Notes: generated by a model not told the origin, from the letters alone. A DNA stretch of 64,000 bases from Hydrogenophaga sp040372165 (GCF_040372165.1 NZ_BAABWG010000001.1:682001-746000); one strand, 5' to 3'. Shown: positions 15,600 through 24,393, numbered from the stretch's first letter. A program made the numbers and translations.

Positions 15600-17342
15600 T
15601 CAAAGCTCGCGAACCCAGGGATGAGTGGACAAAAGCAACAGCACCAGCAGCAGAAGGGTCAGCGAGATGCCCTTCCAGAGCAGAACAGGATGCCGCTCTG
15701 CCAAAGGTGGCCGACGTGCGTGAAGCAGGCCTTCGGGCGGGTGCCGCAGCTCATGGGTGAACTCGCTGATCTCCTGGTGGCGCCGGAATGGGTCGATGTG
15801 CAGTGCTTTTCGAAAGACGCCATCGAGCCACAACGGGATGGGGCGGTTGTCGTCCACGACGCTGCGATAAGTCAGCTTGCGTTGCTCTCCACGGGTTCTG
15901 GTTTTGGCCAGGTCGAGCCCATAGGGCAGGCGGCCACTGAGCATCTCATAGCTCATGACGGCCAGGGAGAAGAGGTCTGAGGCGGCTGATCCACCGTCTC
16001 CGGTGAAGTACTCTGGCGCCGCATACTGGACGAACCCGGGGACGGGAGCGTGCTCTGGGGCAACCTGTCCCAGCCCGGCGACCCTGACAGTGCCGTAGTC
16101 GATGATCTTGACGGTACCGCTTTGATCAATCATGACATTGGCCGGGCGTATGTCCTGGTGGATCATTTCCATGCGGTGCAACGCCTGCAATCCCTTGCCG
16201 GTCTGCTCGATGATGCTTCGGACCTCTTCGAGCGACGGTGCCGGGTGGTCAGTCATCCACTGCTCAAGCGTCTGGCCTTCGATGTATTCCATGGCCACAA
16301 ACAGGTGCTTGCGCTCACGGCCGCTGGTGTGAGGTTTGAGCAGGTGCAGGTTGTCCACCCTGCGGGCGATCCATTCCTCCATTTGCAGGTGCTCGAGCTC
16401 TGCCGCCTTGTCTTTCATTTCGGTTGAGGGCACCTTGATGACCACTTTCACACCAGTCTCGTCATCGGTGGCGAGAAACAGCTGACTGCGGTGCGTCTGG
16501 TGAAGTTGCCGAACAATGGTGTAGCCCTCGAAGCGCATGCGCGGCTGCAGGGTGGGAGGCATCGCCAGCATGGCCTCGGGCGGGCGTGAGCCGAGATCGC
16601 CGGCACCGGGGGCGGCCTCTACCGCGACGATCTGGATGGTCAGGTTGTCCTCGCTGCCCTGCGCATACGCCTGCTCGACCACGTGCTTTGCTGCGGCATC
16701 CAGATCCTCCGGGTGCGAGGCAATGGCCTCATGGATGAGCTTGGCGTCGACATGTTCGTAGACACCATCAGTGGCCAGGACAAAGACATCGCCCGTGGCC
16801 ATGTCGACCTGGCGATGGTCGATTTCGAGTTGTGAATGGGCCCCCATGGCGCGCGCCAGATAGCTTTGGTCTCCACCAAGCCAGACGCGGTGGTCGTCGG
16901 TCAGCTGTTCCAGGCTGCGCTCGTGCAGCTTGTAAATGCGTGAGTCGCCCACATGGAACAGGTGTGCTGTGTTCTGGCGCAGCACCATCACGCTGAGAGT
17001 GCAAACATAGCCACGGTCCTTGTCGAAGCGGTACTGACTTTGCTGTGTCTGCGAGTGCAGCCAGGAGTTGGCAGCAGAGATGACCCTTTCGGCCGAGCGC
17101 TTGACACTCCAGGCTTCGGATGTGCAGTAGTAGTCGGCCAGAAAGCTGGCAACGGCAGATTCGGCGGCGACGTGACTGACTTTGCTTGAGCTGATGCCAT
17201 CGGCGATGGCGATGGCGATCCCTTTGGATGTCAGCTGTGGGTCATCGGGCACACACAGACCGTGGAAATCCTGGTTCTGGAGCTTGCGTCCCTTGTCTGA
17301 ATACTGGCCAACCCTGACCCTCAGTTTGTGCTGGTTGTTCAT
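15600..17342 (-). CDS. Bifunctional PP2C phosphatase / Ser-Thr protein kinase, membrane-anchored
   Basis: Fusion of 580 aa. Residues 1-240 are a PP2C-type phosphatase with metal ligands in ADG (Asp48), TDG (Asp192) and EDN (Asp232). Residues about 272-535 are a Hanks-type kinase with Lys303 in VVIKVP, catalytic loop HQDIRPAN (Asp397) and DYG (Asp415) in place of DFG. The glycine-rich loop is degenerate (RQLHQTHRSQLFLA). One membrane helix lies near 555-573, so the catalytic parts are cytoplasmic. It follows the formate/nitrite transporter gene by 120 bases on the same strand, a pairing seen in nitrate/nitrite loci of Burkholderiales, and probably tunes that transport or assimilation. Confidence 0.9.
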   Translation of the reverse strand: MNNQHKLRVRVGQYSDKGRKLQNQDFHGLCVPDDPQLTSKGIAIAIADGISSSKVSHVAAESAVASFLADYYCTSEAWSVKRSAERVISAANSWLHSQTQQSQYRFDKDRGYVCTLSVMVLRQNTAHLFHVGDSRIYKLHERSLEQLTDDHRVWLGGDQSYLARAMGAHSQLEIDHRQVDMATGDVFVLATDGVYEHVDAKLIHEAIASHPEDLDAAAKHVVEQAYAQGSEDNLTIQIVAVEAAPGAGDLGSRPPEAMLAMPPTLQPRMRFEGYTIVRQLHQTHRSQLFLATDDETGVKVVIKVPSTEMKDKAAELEHLQMEEWIARRVDNLHLLKPHTSGRERKHLFVAMEYIEGQTLEQWMTDHPAPSLEEVRSIIEQTGKGLQALHRMEMIHQDIRPANVMIDQSGTVKIIDYGTVRVAGLGQVAPEHAPVPGFVQYAAPEYFTGDGGSAASDLFSLAVMSYEMLSGRLPYGLDLAKTRTRGEQRKLTYRSVVDDNRPIPLWLDGVFRKALHIDPFRRHQEISEFTHELRHPPEGLLHARRPPLAERHPVLLWKGISLTLLLLVLLLLSTHPWVREL

Positions 17343-17378
17343 GGGTAATCACGCGAACCAATTGGGCGGAAATAGAAC

Positions 17379-17414
17379 AGGGGTCGTGACCGGGGTGACC
17401 CTTTCACGACCCCT
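17379..17414 (-). terminator. Hairpin between the transporter and phosphatase-kinase genes
   Basis: Perfect 11-bp arms AGGGGTCGTGA/TCACGACCCCT flank a 14-base loop. There is no strong T run on either strand, so it may only lower read-through into the phosphatase-kinase gene or protect the upstream message. Confidence 0.45.
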
Positions 17415-17462
17415 GGTGGGGCATGCGCCCGGCTTCGAGGCCAGGCAGATGCTCAGACCGAA

Positions 17463-18275
17463 TCAGGCGACGGCGCGCTTGGGTGCGGTTTTGTAATGGG
17501 TGGAGTACAGGGTGGCCCCGACGAAGGTCAGTCCACCAACCAGGTTGCCCAGCACCGTCGGGATTTCGTTCCAGAAGAGATAGTCCATCACGGTGAAATG
17601 GCCGCCAAGCATCAGGCCGGACGGGAACAGGAACATGTTCACGATGGAATGTTCGAAGCCAAGGTAGAAGAACACCAGAATCGGCATCCACATGGCGATC
17701 ACCTTACCCGAGACGGAAGTGGACATCATGGCTGCCACCACACCGGTGGACACCATCCAGTTGCACATCACAGCCCGGACAAACAGGGTCAGCATGCCGG
17801 CAAATCCGTGTTCGGCGTAGCCAACCGTTCGTGATTCACCGATGGTGCCGATCTTCATGCCGACCGCATTGGGGGCCTCGCTGAAGCCGTTGGTGAAAAT
17901 GATCGCCATGAAGACGGCCGTGGTCATGGCGCCGGCAAAGTTGCCGATGAAGACCAGCGACCAGTTGCGCATGACGCTGCTCCAGGTGGCGCCCGGGCGT
18001 TTGTCCAACACAGCGAGCGGTGCCAGCGTGAACACACCGGTCAGCAGGTCAAATCCGAGCAGGTACAGCATGCAGAAGCCGACCGGGAACAGAAGGGCGC
18101 CGATCAGGAAGTTGCCGGTGTTGACGGCAATGGTGACGGCAAAAGCGGCGGCGAGGGCGAGAATCGCGCCTGCCATGTAGGCACGGATGAGTGTGTCGCG
18201 CGTCGACATCATGAGCTTGGACTCGCCTGCGTCGACCATTTTGGTCACGAATTCCGCTGGTGCTAGGTATGCCAT
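17463..18275 (-). CDS. Formate/nitrite transporter (FNT family)
   Basis: Inner-membrane channel of 270 aa with six hydrophobic segments, as in FocA and NirC. Family marks are the LLTGVFTLAPLA segment after TM2, GNFAGAM, RAVMCNWMVSTGV and GFEHSIVNMFLFPSGL with the conserved central His. The NirC-like context (phosphatase-kinase next to it and a nitrate-type antitermination leader in front) points to nitrite rather than formate. The start ATG at 18275 is followed by MAYLAPAEFV, normal for the family. A terminator hairpin in the leader makes expression conditional. Confidence 0.92.
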   Translation of the reverse strand: MAYLAPAEFVTKMVDAGESKLMMSTRDTLIRAYMAGAILALAAAFAVTIAVNTGNFLIGALLFPVGFCMLYLLGFDLLTGVFTLAPLAVLDKRPGATWSSVMRNWSLVFIGNFAGAMTTAVFMAIIFTNGFSEAPNAVGMKIGTIGESRTVGYAEHGFAGMLTLFVRAVMCNWMVSTGVVAAMMSTSVSGKVIAMWMPILVFFYLGFEHSIVNMFLFPSGLMLGGHFTVMDYLFWNEIPTVLGNLVGGLTFVGATLYSTHYKTAPKRAVA

Positions 18276-18366
18276 GGTGCGTTTCCTTCATTGCTGGGTT
18301 GATAGCCGGTCCGTTGGTTGCGGTCCGCTTTTGGCGGAGCACATCACAGCGTTCCCTCGGTTCAAA

Positions 18367-18433
18367 CAAAAAAGAAACGGCGGCCCCATCTCTTGAGTGG
18401 GCTCGAAGGCCATCGAAGAGCAGGGACGCCGTT
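18367..18433 (-). terminator. Leader terminator upstream of the FNT transporter gene
   Basis: On the minus strand AACGGCG (18427-18433) pairs with CGCCGTT (18376-18382), with extra inner pairs CTCTT/AAGAG, and TCTTTTTTG follows at once. It stands about 92 bases before the start codon, so it would stop transcription unless prevented. Its 5' arm is the same sequence as the second hexaloop hairpin. Confidence 0.8.
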
Positions 18434-18501
18434 GTCCTTAAATGCAGCGGTGAATGCGGGACTGCTGCATCAGCACCTGTCCGCCATTGGACCGTTGCTG
18501 A
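18424..18501 (-). promoter_or_regulatory. Candidate ANTAR (NasT/NasR-type) antitermination RNA leader
   Basis: Read on the minus strand, two short hairpins have hexaloops with A at position 1 and G at position 4, the signature of RNAs bound by ANTAR proteins. The first (18470-18501) is TCAGCA/TGCTGA plus GTCC/GGAC around loop AATGGC. The second (18424-18437) is GGAC/GTCC around loop AACGGC. The second hairpin uses the 5' arm of the leader terminator, so forming it excludes the terminator. Between them lies another possible hairpin, ATGCAGC/GCTGCAT (18442-18470). The expected protein, NasT or NasR, is not in this window. The fit is by eye. Confidence 0.72.
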
Positions 18502-18659
18502 CAATCAGTTCCAAGCAGATCGCGTGCCAGGCGAAAAGTCGGCTGCCGCTTGAAGGAAATGCACCGAATTGGTACCTGAGGAGATGAGCCAAAAGGCGCG
18601 CAGTGCCTTTTTGGTGCGGCGCAATATCGAAGGGGCCGGAGCATGCCCGGCAAGTGGGC
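18502..18659. other. Region between the FNT leader and the GntR gene
   Basis: This non-coding stretch should hold the transporter promoter; no clear -35/-10 pair was found on the minus strand. A hairpin at 18588-18614 (CCAAAAGGC against GCCTTTTTGG) lies past the stop of the GntR gene and may be its terminator. Short frames here have no sign of being genes. Confidence 0.4.
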
Positions 18660-19295
18660 TCAGGCTGCGGCTTCCAGGCCGTTGGTGAAGTGCTCACGCA
18701 TGCGTTGCGCAGCCAGTGTGCTGTCGCGCCCCGCAATGGCTGCCATGATGGCCGCGTGCTCTTTCAGGGAGTCGTGCAGGCGGCCTGTCTTGAAGAGGGA
18801 GTGGTGACGGTTGAGCTTCATCACCTTTCGCAGGTCCGCCACCATTTGCTGGCGCCAGCGGTTGTCCGCCATTTCCAGCAGTCTGAGGTGAAACTGCTCG
18901 TTGATGGCAAAGAAGCGCTCTCGGTCGTCTACCGCAGCGGCCAGATCCTCGTGCATGTCCTGCAGCTCCTTGAGCTGAGCGTCGTCCGCCCGGGAGGCCA
19001 CCACGCCCGCCGCATCAGACTCCAGCAGGCTGAGGAGGTGATAGACGTCGGCCAGGTCCTTCTCCGAGACTTCTGTGACATAGGCGCCGCGGCGGACCTT
19101 CATGGTGACAAGCCCCTCGGCGGCCAGGACCTTCAGGGCTTCCCTCAGCGGCGTGCGGCTGATACCGTATTCCTCGGCGATCTTGAGCTCGTCAATCCAG
19201 CTCCCTGGCTGAAGCTCGCGCTTGAAGATGCGCTGCCGGAGCAGCTCAGCAACTTCCTGATAAAGGGCGCGGGGGGCAAGGGACACAGCGGACAT
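18660..19295 (-). CDS. GntR-family transcriptional regulator, FCD (FadR) subfamily
   Basis: Repressor-type regulator of 211 aa. The N-terminal winged helix-turn-helix includes IAEEYGISRTPLREALKVLAAEGLV, and the C-terminal helical FCD domain has the metal/effector residues around FHLRLLEMADN and EHAAIMAAI. The start at 19295 gives a family-sized protein; the open frame upstream runs through the promoter area. It is divergent from the methylmalonyl-CoA mutase gene, so it likely controls the propionyl-/methylmalonyl-CoA cluster and senses an acyl-CoA or organic acid. Confidence 0.9.
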   Translation of the reverse strand: MSAVSLAPRALYQEVAELLRQRIFKRELQPGSWIDELKIAEEYGISRTPLREALKVLAAEGLVTMKVRRGAYVTEVSEKDLADVYHLLSLLESDAAGVVASRADDAQLKELQDMHEDLAAAVDDRERFFAINEQFHLRLLEMADNRWRQQMVADLRKVMKLNRHHSLFKTGRLHDSLKEHAAIMAAIAGRDSTLAAQRMREHFTNGLEAAA

Positions 19296-19348
19296 GCAGA
19301 CGGGGTAGGGATCGGGAGAGTGGAGTCTGATTGTAAGCGACCCTGAAT

Positions 19349-19381
19349 ATTTTGCATCAATAATTATGAATGACGTAAAAT
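19349..19381 (+). promoter_or_regulatory. Candidate mutase promoter with GntR-type operator
   Basis: Near-inverted arms ATTTTGCATCA and TGACGTAAAAT (9 of 11 positions pair) are 11 bases apart. TTGCAT (19352-19357) and TAAAAT (19376-19381), 18 bases apart, would serve as -35 and -10 for the mutase gene that starts at 19421. The operator and promoter overlap, as expected for repression by the divergent GntR protein. Confidence 0.45.
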
Positions 19382-19420
19382 GAACAGTCCTTATTTGTTG
19401 CACTTGCACACCTATTCGCC

Positions 19421-21577
19421 ATGAGCCAAAAGCCCACCGAATTCAATCCGCCATCCATGGAAGCCTGGACCAAGCTGGCCCAGAAGTCTGCACCGGGTGG
19501 AGACGTTGACGCCCTGAACTGGCAAACCCCTGAAGGCATCACCGTCAAGCCTCTGTACACCGCGGATGATCTCAGCGGCCTGCCTTATGCCAATACATTG
19601 CCGGGCATGGAGCCGTTTGTCCGTGGCCCACAGGCCACCATGTACTCGGTTCGGCCCTGGACGATTCGCCAATACGCCGGTTTTTCCACTGCCGAAGAGT
19701 CCAACGCCTTTTATCGCAAAGCGCTGGCAGCGGGCGGGCAGGGCGTGTCGGTGGCATTCGATCTGGCCACCCACCGTGGTTACGACAGTGACCACCCGCG
19801 TGTCACGGGCGACGTGGGCAAGGCAGGCGTGGCCATCGACAGTGTCGAGGACATGAAAGTCCTGTTCGATGGCATCCCGCTCGACAAGATTTCGGTCTCC
19901 ATGACCATGAACGGTGCCGTGCTGCCGGTGCTGGCTGGCTACGTGATTGCTGCTGAAGAGCAGGGCGTGACGCAGGACAAGCTCTCGGGGACCATCCAGA
20001 ACGACATCCTCAAGGAGTTCATGGTCCGCAACACCTATATCTACCCGCCGGAGCCGTCGATGAAGATCATCGGCGACATCATCGAGTACACGGCGCAGAA
20101 CATGCCCAAGTTCAACTCGATCTCCATCTCGGGCTATCACATGCAGGAAGCCGGCGCCAATCAGGCGCTGGAGCTGGCTTTCACCCTGGCTGACGGCAAG
20201 GAGTATGTGAAGACTGCCATGGCCAAGGGGCTGGACGTGGACGCCTTTGCGCCGCGGCTTTCCTTCTTCTGGGCGGTGGGCATGAACTTCTATCTGGAGA
20301 TCGCCAAGATGCGCGCCGGCCGTCTGCTGTGGGCACGCATCATGAAGGGCTTTGACGCAAAGAACCCCAAGAGCATGATGCTTCGCACGCACAGCCAGAC
20401 CTCAGGCTGGTCACTCACCGAGCAAGACCCATACAACAATGTGGTGCGCACCACCATCGAGGCCATGGCTGCCGTGTTCGGTGGCACCCAGTCGCTGCAC
20501 ACCAACTCGTTTGACGAAGCCATTGCGTTGCCCACCGAGTTCTCGGCCCGCATTGCCCGCAACACGCAGCTCATCATTCAGGAAGAGACCCACATCACCA
20601 ATGTGGTGGACCCCTGGGCTGGCTCCTACATGATGGAGAAGCTGACCCAGGACATGGCCGACAAGGCGTGGGCCATCATTGAAGAGGTCGAGTCCATGGG
20701 CGGCATGACCAAGGCCGTGGACAGCGGCTGGGCCAAGCTGAAGATCGAAGCCAGTGCCGCAGAGAAACAGGCACGGATCGACTCCGGCAAGGACGTCATT
20801 GTGGGCGTCAACAAATACAAGCTGGCCAAGGAAGACCCGGTCGAGATCCTGGAGGTCGACAACGTCAAGGTGCGCGATTCGCAGATCGCCCGGCTCCAGA
20901 AGCTGCGTGCCGATCGTGACGACGCGGCAGTCGCGGCGGCGCTGGAAGCGCTGACCGCAGCAGCAGAATCAGGCGAGGGCAACTTGCTTGACCTCTCCAT
21001 CAAAGCCACGCGCCTGCGCGCGACTGTGGGCGAAATCTCCGACGCGCTGGAAAAGGTCTTCGGGCGCCACCGCGCCGATACGCAAAAGGTGACTGGTGTG
21101 TACGCTGCCGCTTACGACTCCGCCGAAGGCTGGGAACAACTCAAGAAGGAAATCGCCGATTTCGCTGACGCCCAGGGCCGTCGCCCGCGCGTGATGATCG
21201 CCAAGCTCGGCCAGGATGGTCACGACCGAGGTGCCAAAGTGGTGGCCACGGCCTACGCAGACCTCGGTTTCGACGTCGACATGGGCCCTCTGTTCCAGAC
21301 GCCCGAAGAATGCGCGCGGCAGGCCATCGAGAACGATGTGCATGCAGTCGGCGTGTCCACGCTGGCGGCAGGCCACAAGACACTGGTGCCGGCCATCATC
21401 GCCGAGCTCAAGAAGCAAGGTGCTGACGACATCATCGTGTTTGTCGGCGGAGTGGTGCCGCGTCAGGACTACGACTTTCTGTACGAAGCAGGGGTCAAAG
21501 GCGTCTACGGTCCGGGTACACCGATTCCGGCGAGTGCCAAGGACGTGCTCGAGCAGATCAAAAAGGCCATCTCTTGA
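19421..21577 (+). CDS. scpA: Methylmalonyl-CoA mutase, single-chain
   Basis: Adenosylcobalamin enzyme of 718 aa that interconverts (R)-methylmalonyl-CoA and succinyl-CoA. The N-terminal TIM barrel binds CoA (YSVRPWTIRQYAGFSTAEESN; HTNSFDEAIALP). The C-terminal B12 domain starts near residue 580 with the cobalt-ligand motif DGHDRGAKV, followed by VGVSTLAAGH and GGVVP. Both domains are on one chain, as in E. coli ScpA. It is followed by its GTPase chaperone MeaB and by propionyl-CoA carboxylase, giving a full propionyl-CoA to succinyl-CoA route. Confidence 0.97.
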   Translation: MSQKPTEFNPPSMEAWTKLAQKSAPGGDVDALNWQTPEGITVKPLYTADDLSGLPYANTLPGMEPFVRGPQATMYSVRPWTIRQYAGFSTAEESNAFYRKALAAGGQGVSVAFDLATHRGYDSDHPRVTGDVGKAGVAIDSVEDMKVLFDGIPLDKISVSMTMNGAVLPVLAGYVIAAEEQGVTQDKLSGTIQNDILKEFMVRNTYIYPPEPSMKIIGDIIEYTAQNMPKFNSISISGYHMQEAGANQALELAFTLADGKEYVKTAMAKGLDVDAFAPRLSFFWAVGMNFYLEIAKMRAGRLLWARIMKGFDAKNPKSMMLRTHSQTSGWSLTEQDPYNNVVRTTIEAMAAVFGGTQSLHTNSFDEAIALPTEFSARIARNTQLIIQEETHITNVVDPWAGSYMMEKLTQDMADKAWAIIEEVESMGGMTKAVDSGWAKLKIEASAAEKQARIDSGKDVIVGVNKYKLAKEDPVEILEVDNVKVRDSQIARLQKLRADRDDAAVAAALEALTAAAESGEGNLLDLSIKATRLRATVGEISDALEKVFGRHRADTQKVTGVYAAAYDSAEGWEQLKKEIADFADAQGRRPRVMIAKLGQDGHDRGAKVVATAYADLGFDVDMGPLFQTPEECARQAIENDVHAVGVSTLAAGHKTLVPAIIAELKKQGADDIIVFVGGVVPRQDYDFLYEAGVKGVYGPGTPIPASAKDVLEQIKKAIS

Positions 21578-21579
21578 TT

Positions 21580-21656
21580 CACCCCCGCGGCGCGGCGCGC
21601 CACCCCCTCAAGGGGGCGGCACCAGCGGCCTGGCAGAGCCAGTTCCGCGGTGTCCT
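21580..21656. repeat. Dispersed GC-rich intergenic repeat, copy A
   Basis: A 77-base stretch between the mutase and MeaB genes matches 24317-24393 at about 65 of 77 positions by hand count. It contains a CACCCCCTCAAGGGGGC core with CCCCCT/AGGGGG dyad. It spans the GTG that could otherwise start MeaB at 21650. Confidence 0.75.
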
Positions 21657-21667
21657 GGGTTGTTGAC

Positions 21668-22684
21668 ATGCTGGGTATGACCACATCAAGCACTTATCTG
21701 GACGGGATTCTTCATGGCAACGCAGCCGTGCAGCGCCGTGCCATGGCCAAGGCCATCACGCTGCTGGAATCCACCCGTGCTGACCACCGGGCCCAGGGCG
21801 ACGAGTTGCTCACGGCATTGCTGCCACACACGGGCAACAGTCTGCGCCTGGGGATCAGCGGTGTACCAGGCGTGGGCAAGAGCACCTTCATCGAAGCGCT
21901 TGGCCTGCACCTGATCGGGCAAGGGCATCGCGTGGCAGTGCTTGCCGTCGACCCGACCTCGTCGGTCTCGGGCGGCTCCATTCTGGGTGACAAGACCCGC
22001 ATGGAGCAGCTCTCCGTCAAGGCCGAGGCCTATATACGCCCCAGCCCCAGCAGCGGCACGCTCGGTGGCGTGGCCGAGAAAACGCGCGAAGCCATGCTGG
22101 TGTGCGAGGCGGCAGGCTATGACGTCGTCATCGTCGAGACCGTGGGTGTGGGCCAGAGCGAGACGGCCGTGCATGGCATGACCGACATGTTCTGCCTGCT
22201 GCAACTGCCCAATGCCGGCGACGACCTGCAGGCGATCAAAAAAGGCGTAATGGAACTGGCCGACCTGGTCGTCATCAACAAGGCCGATATCGACCCGGAT
22301 GCCGCGACGCGTGCGCGTGCGCAGATCACTTCGTCGGTGCGGCTCCTTGGATTGCACGGCAACCCTGACCACATTCATCACGACGAGAAGATCTGGCACC
22401 CGCAAGTCATCCAGATCAGCGCACTGCGCGGTGACGGTGTGGGCAGCTTCTGGGACGCTGTTTCCAACTTCAAACAACTGCAAACCGCCAACGGCCGAGT
22501 GGCCAGCCGGCGACAACAACAAGCCAAAGCCTGGATGTGGGAACGCATCGAGGCGGGCCTCAAGGCACGCTTTCGAGAGCACCCGCAAGTGCGCTCCCAG
22601 CTGGCCAACGTTTCACAGGCCGTCATTGACGGCCACATGCCGGCGTCCACTGCGGCGCGGCAGCTGCTGGAGCTGTTTGACTGA
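21668..22684 (+). CDS. meaB: Methylmalonyl-CoA mutase-associated GTPase MeaB
   Basis: G3E P-loop GTPase of 338 aa that guards cobalamin loading and prevents inactivation of the mutase. Walker A is GVPGVGKST, Walker B-like DVVIVETVGVGQSE, and the GTP-base motif NKAD follows. ArgK/MeaB landmarks include DPTSSVSGGSILGDKTRM and the C-terminal helix region. The ATG at 21668 is preferred; ATG 21677 is also possible and GTG 21650 lies within the repeat. It directly follows the mutase gene. Confidence 0.93.
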   Translation: MLGMTTSSTYLDGILHGNAAVQRRAMAKAITLLESTRADHRAQGDELLTALLPHTGNSLRLGISGVPGVGKSTFIEALGLHLIGQGHRVAVLAVDPTSSVSGGSILGDKTRMEQLSVKAEAYIRPSPSSGTLGGVAEKTREAMLVCEAAGYDVVIVETVGVGQSETAVHGMTDMFCLLQLPNAGDDLQAIKKGVMELADLVVINKADIDPDAATRARAQITSSVRLLGLHGNPDHIHHDEKIWHPQVIQISALRGDGVGSFWDAVSNFKQLQTANGRVASRRQQQAKAWMWERIEAGLKARFREHPQVRSQLANVSQAVIDGHMPASTAARQLLELFD

Positions 22685-22776
22685 TCAGGGCATACCGCCC
22701 GGTCGCTCCACTCCATACATCCAACACGATCAACCCAACGGCATTTCAAGCCTCGCATCCATCTGGAGAGCACAAC

Positions 22777-24309
22777 ATGCAAGACATCCTGGAACAACTC
22801 GAGAAAAAGCGCGCCGCAGCCCGACTGGGCGGTGGTGAGCGCCGCATCGAAGCGCAACACAAGAAGGGCAAGCTTACCGCCCGTGAGCGCCTTGAGCTGC
22901 TGCTGGACGAGGGCAGCTTCGAAGAGTGGGACATGTTCGTCGAGCACCGCTGCACCGATTTCGGCATGGCCGAGAACAAGATCCCGGGCGACGGCGTGGT
23001 GACCGGCTACGGCATGATCAACGGCCGCCTGGTCTTCGTCTTCAGCCAGGACTTCACCGTCTTCGGTGGCGCCCTGTCCGAGGCCCATGCCGAAAAGATC
23101 TGCAAGGTGATGGACCAGGCCATGAAGGTGGGCGCACCCGTCATCGGCCTGAACGACTCCGGTGGTGCTCGCATTCAGGAGGGCGTGGCCTCTCTGGGCG
23201 GCTACGCGGAGGTGTTCCAGCGCAACGTCATGGCCTCCGGAGTTGTGCCGCAGATCAGCATGATCATGGGCCCCAGCGCGGGCGGCGCGGTGTACTCACC
23301 GGCCATGACCGATTTCATCTTCATGGTCAAGGACAGCTCCTACATGTTCGTGACCGGTCCGGAAGTGGTCAAGACTGTCACACACGAGGAGGTGACCGCA
23401 GAAGAGCTGGGTGGGGCCGTGACCCATACCAGCCGCAGTGGTGTCGCCGATCTGGCCTTTGAGAACGACGTGGAAGCGCTGCTGATGCTGCGCCGGCTGT
23501 TCAATTACCTGCCATTGAGCAACCGCGAGAAAGCGCCCGTGCGCCCCAGCGGTGATCCGATCGATCGCATGGAGATGAGCCTGGACACTCTGGTGCCAGA
23601 GAACCCCAACAAGGCCTACGACATGAAGGAGCTGATCCTCAAGACGGTCGACGATGGGGACTTCTTCGAACTGCAGCCTGACTATGCCAAGAACATCCTG
23701 ATCGGCTTTGCCCGCATGGACGGCCAGACCGTTGGCATCGTGGCCAATCAACCGCTGGTGCTGGCGGGCTGCCTGGACATCAAGAGCTCCATCAAGGCCG
23801 CGCGCTTTGTGCGCTTCTGCGATGCGTTCAATATCCCGGTGGTCACTTTTGTGGACGTGCCCGGCTTCATGCCCGGCACCAGCCAGGAATATGGCGGCAT
23901 CATCAAACACGGTGCCAAGCTCTTGTATGCGTATGCGGAATGCACGGTGCCCAAGATCACCGTCATTACCCGCAAGGCCTACGGCGGTGCCTATGACGTG
24001 ATGGCCTCCAAGCACTTGCGTGGCGACGTCAACCTGGCCTGGCCCAACGCTGAAATTGCGGTGATGGGAGCCAAAGGTGCGGTGGAAATCATCTTCCGTG
24101 AAGAGAAGAAAGATCCGGAGAAGCTCGCCCAGCGCGAAGCCGAATACAAAGCCCGTTTTGCCAACCCGTTCGTCGCCGGTGCCCGTGGCTTCATCGATGA
24201 CGTCGTCCTGCCGCACGAGACCCGCAAGCGCATCTGCCGCTCGCTGGTGATGCTCAAGGACAAGAAGATAGAGAACCCATGGCGCAAGCACGGCAATATC
24301 CCTCTGTGA
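22777..24309 (+). CDS. pccB: Propionyl-CoA carboxylase, beta (carboxyltransferase) subunit
   Basis: Carboxyltransferase of 510 aa that moves CO2 from carboxybiotin to propionyl-CoA, making (S)-methylmalonyl-CoA. The two crotonase-like halves are clear: the N-terminal half with NDSGGARIQEGVASLGGYAEVF and GPSAGGAVYSPAMTDF, the C-terminal half with FVDVPGFMPGTSQEYGGIIKHGAK and KAYGGAYDVMASKHL. GGAGAG precedes the ATG. It works with the alpha subunit encoded 135 bases downstream. Confidence 0.95.
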   Translation: MQDILEQLEKKRAAARLGGGERRIEAQHKKGKLTARERLELLLDEGSFEEWDMFVEHRCTDFGMAENKIPGDGVVTGYGMINGRLVFVFSQDFTVFGGALSEAHAEKICKVMDQAMKVGAPVIGLNDSGGARIQEGVASLGGYAEVFQRNVMASGVVPQISMIMGPSAGGAVYSPAMTDFIFMVKDSSYMFVTGPEVVKTVTHEEVTAEELGGAVTHTSRSGVADLAFENDVEALLMLRRLFNYLPLSNREKAPVRPSGDPIDRMEMSLDTLVPENPNKAYDMKELILKTVDDGDFFELQPDYAKNILIGFARMDGQTVGIVANQPLVLAGCLDIKSSIKAARFVRFCDAFNIPVVTFVDVPGFMPGTSQEYGGIIKHGAKLLYAYAECTVPKITVITRKAYGGAYDVMASKHLRGDVNLAWPNAEIAVMGAKGAVEIIFREEKKDPEKLAQREAEYKARFANPFVAGARGFIDDVVLPHETRKRICRSLVMLKDKKIENPWRKHGNIPL

Positions 24310-24316
24310 ACCTGCC

Positions 24317-24393
24317 CACCCCCGCGCCGCTTCGCGCCACCCCCTCAAGGGGGCAACACCAGCAGCCCGGCGAAGCCGGTTCTGCGGTGTTCT
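24317..24393. repeat. Dispersed GC-rich intergenic repeat, copy B
   Basis: Direct copy of the 21580-21656 repeat, placed in the pccB-pccA gap. The two copies share the CACCCCCTCAAGGGGGC core and a GCGGTGT end. Confidence 0.75.

Noticed and set aside
18438..18653. 71-codon minus-strand frame upstream of the FNT gene
   Set aside because: It covers the structured leader RNA and has no ribosome site or domain.
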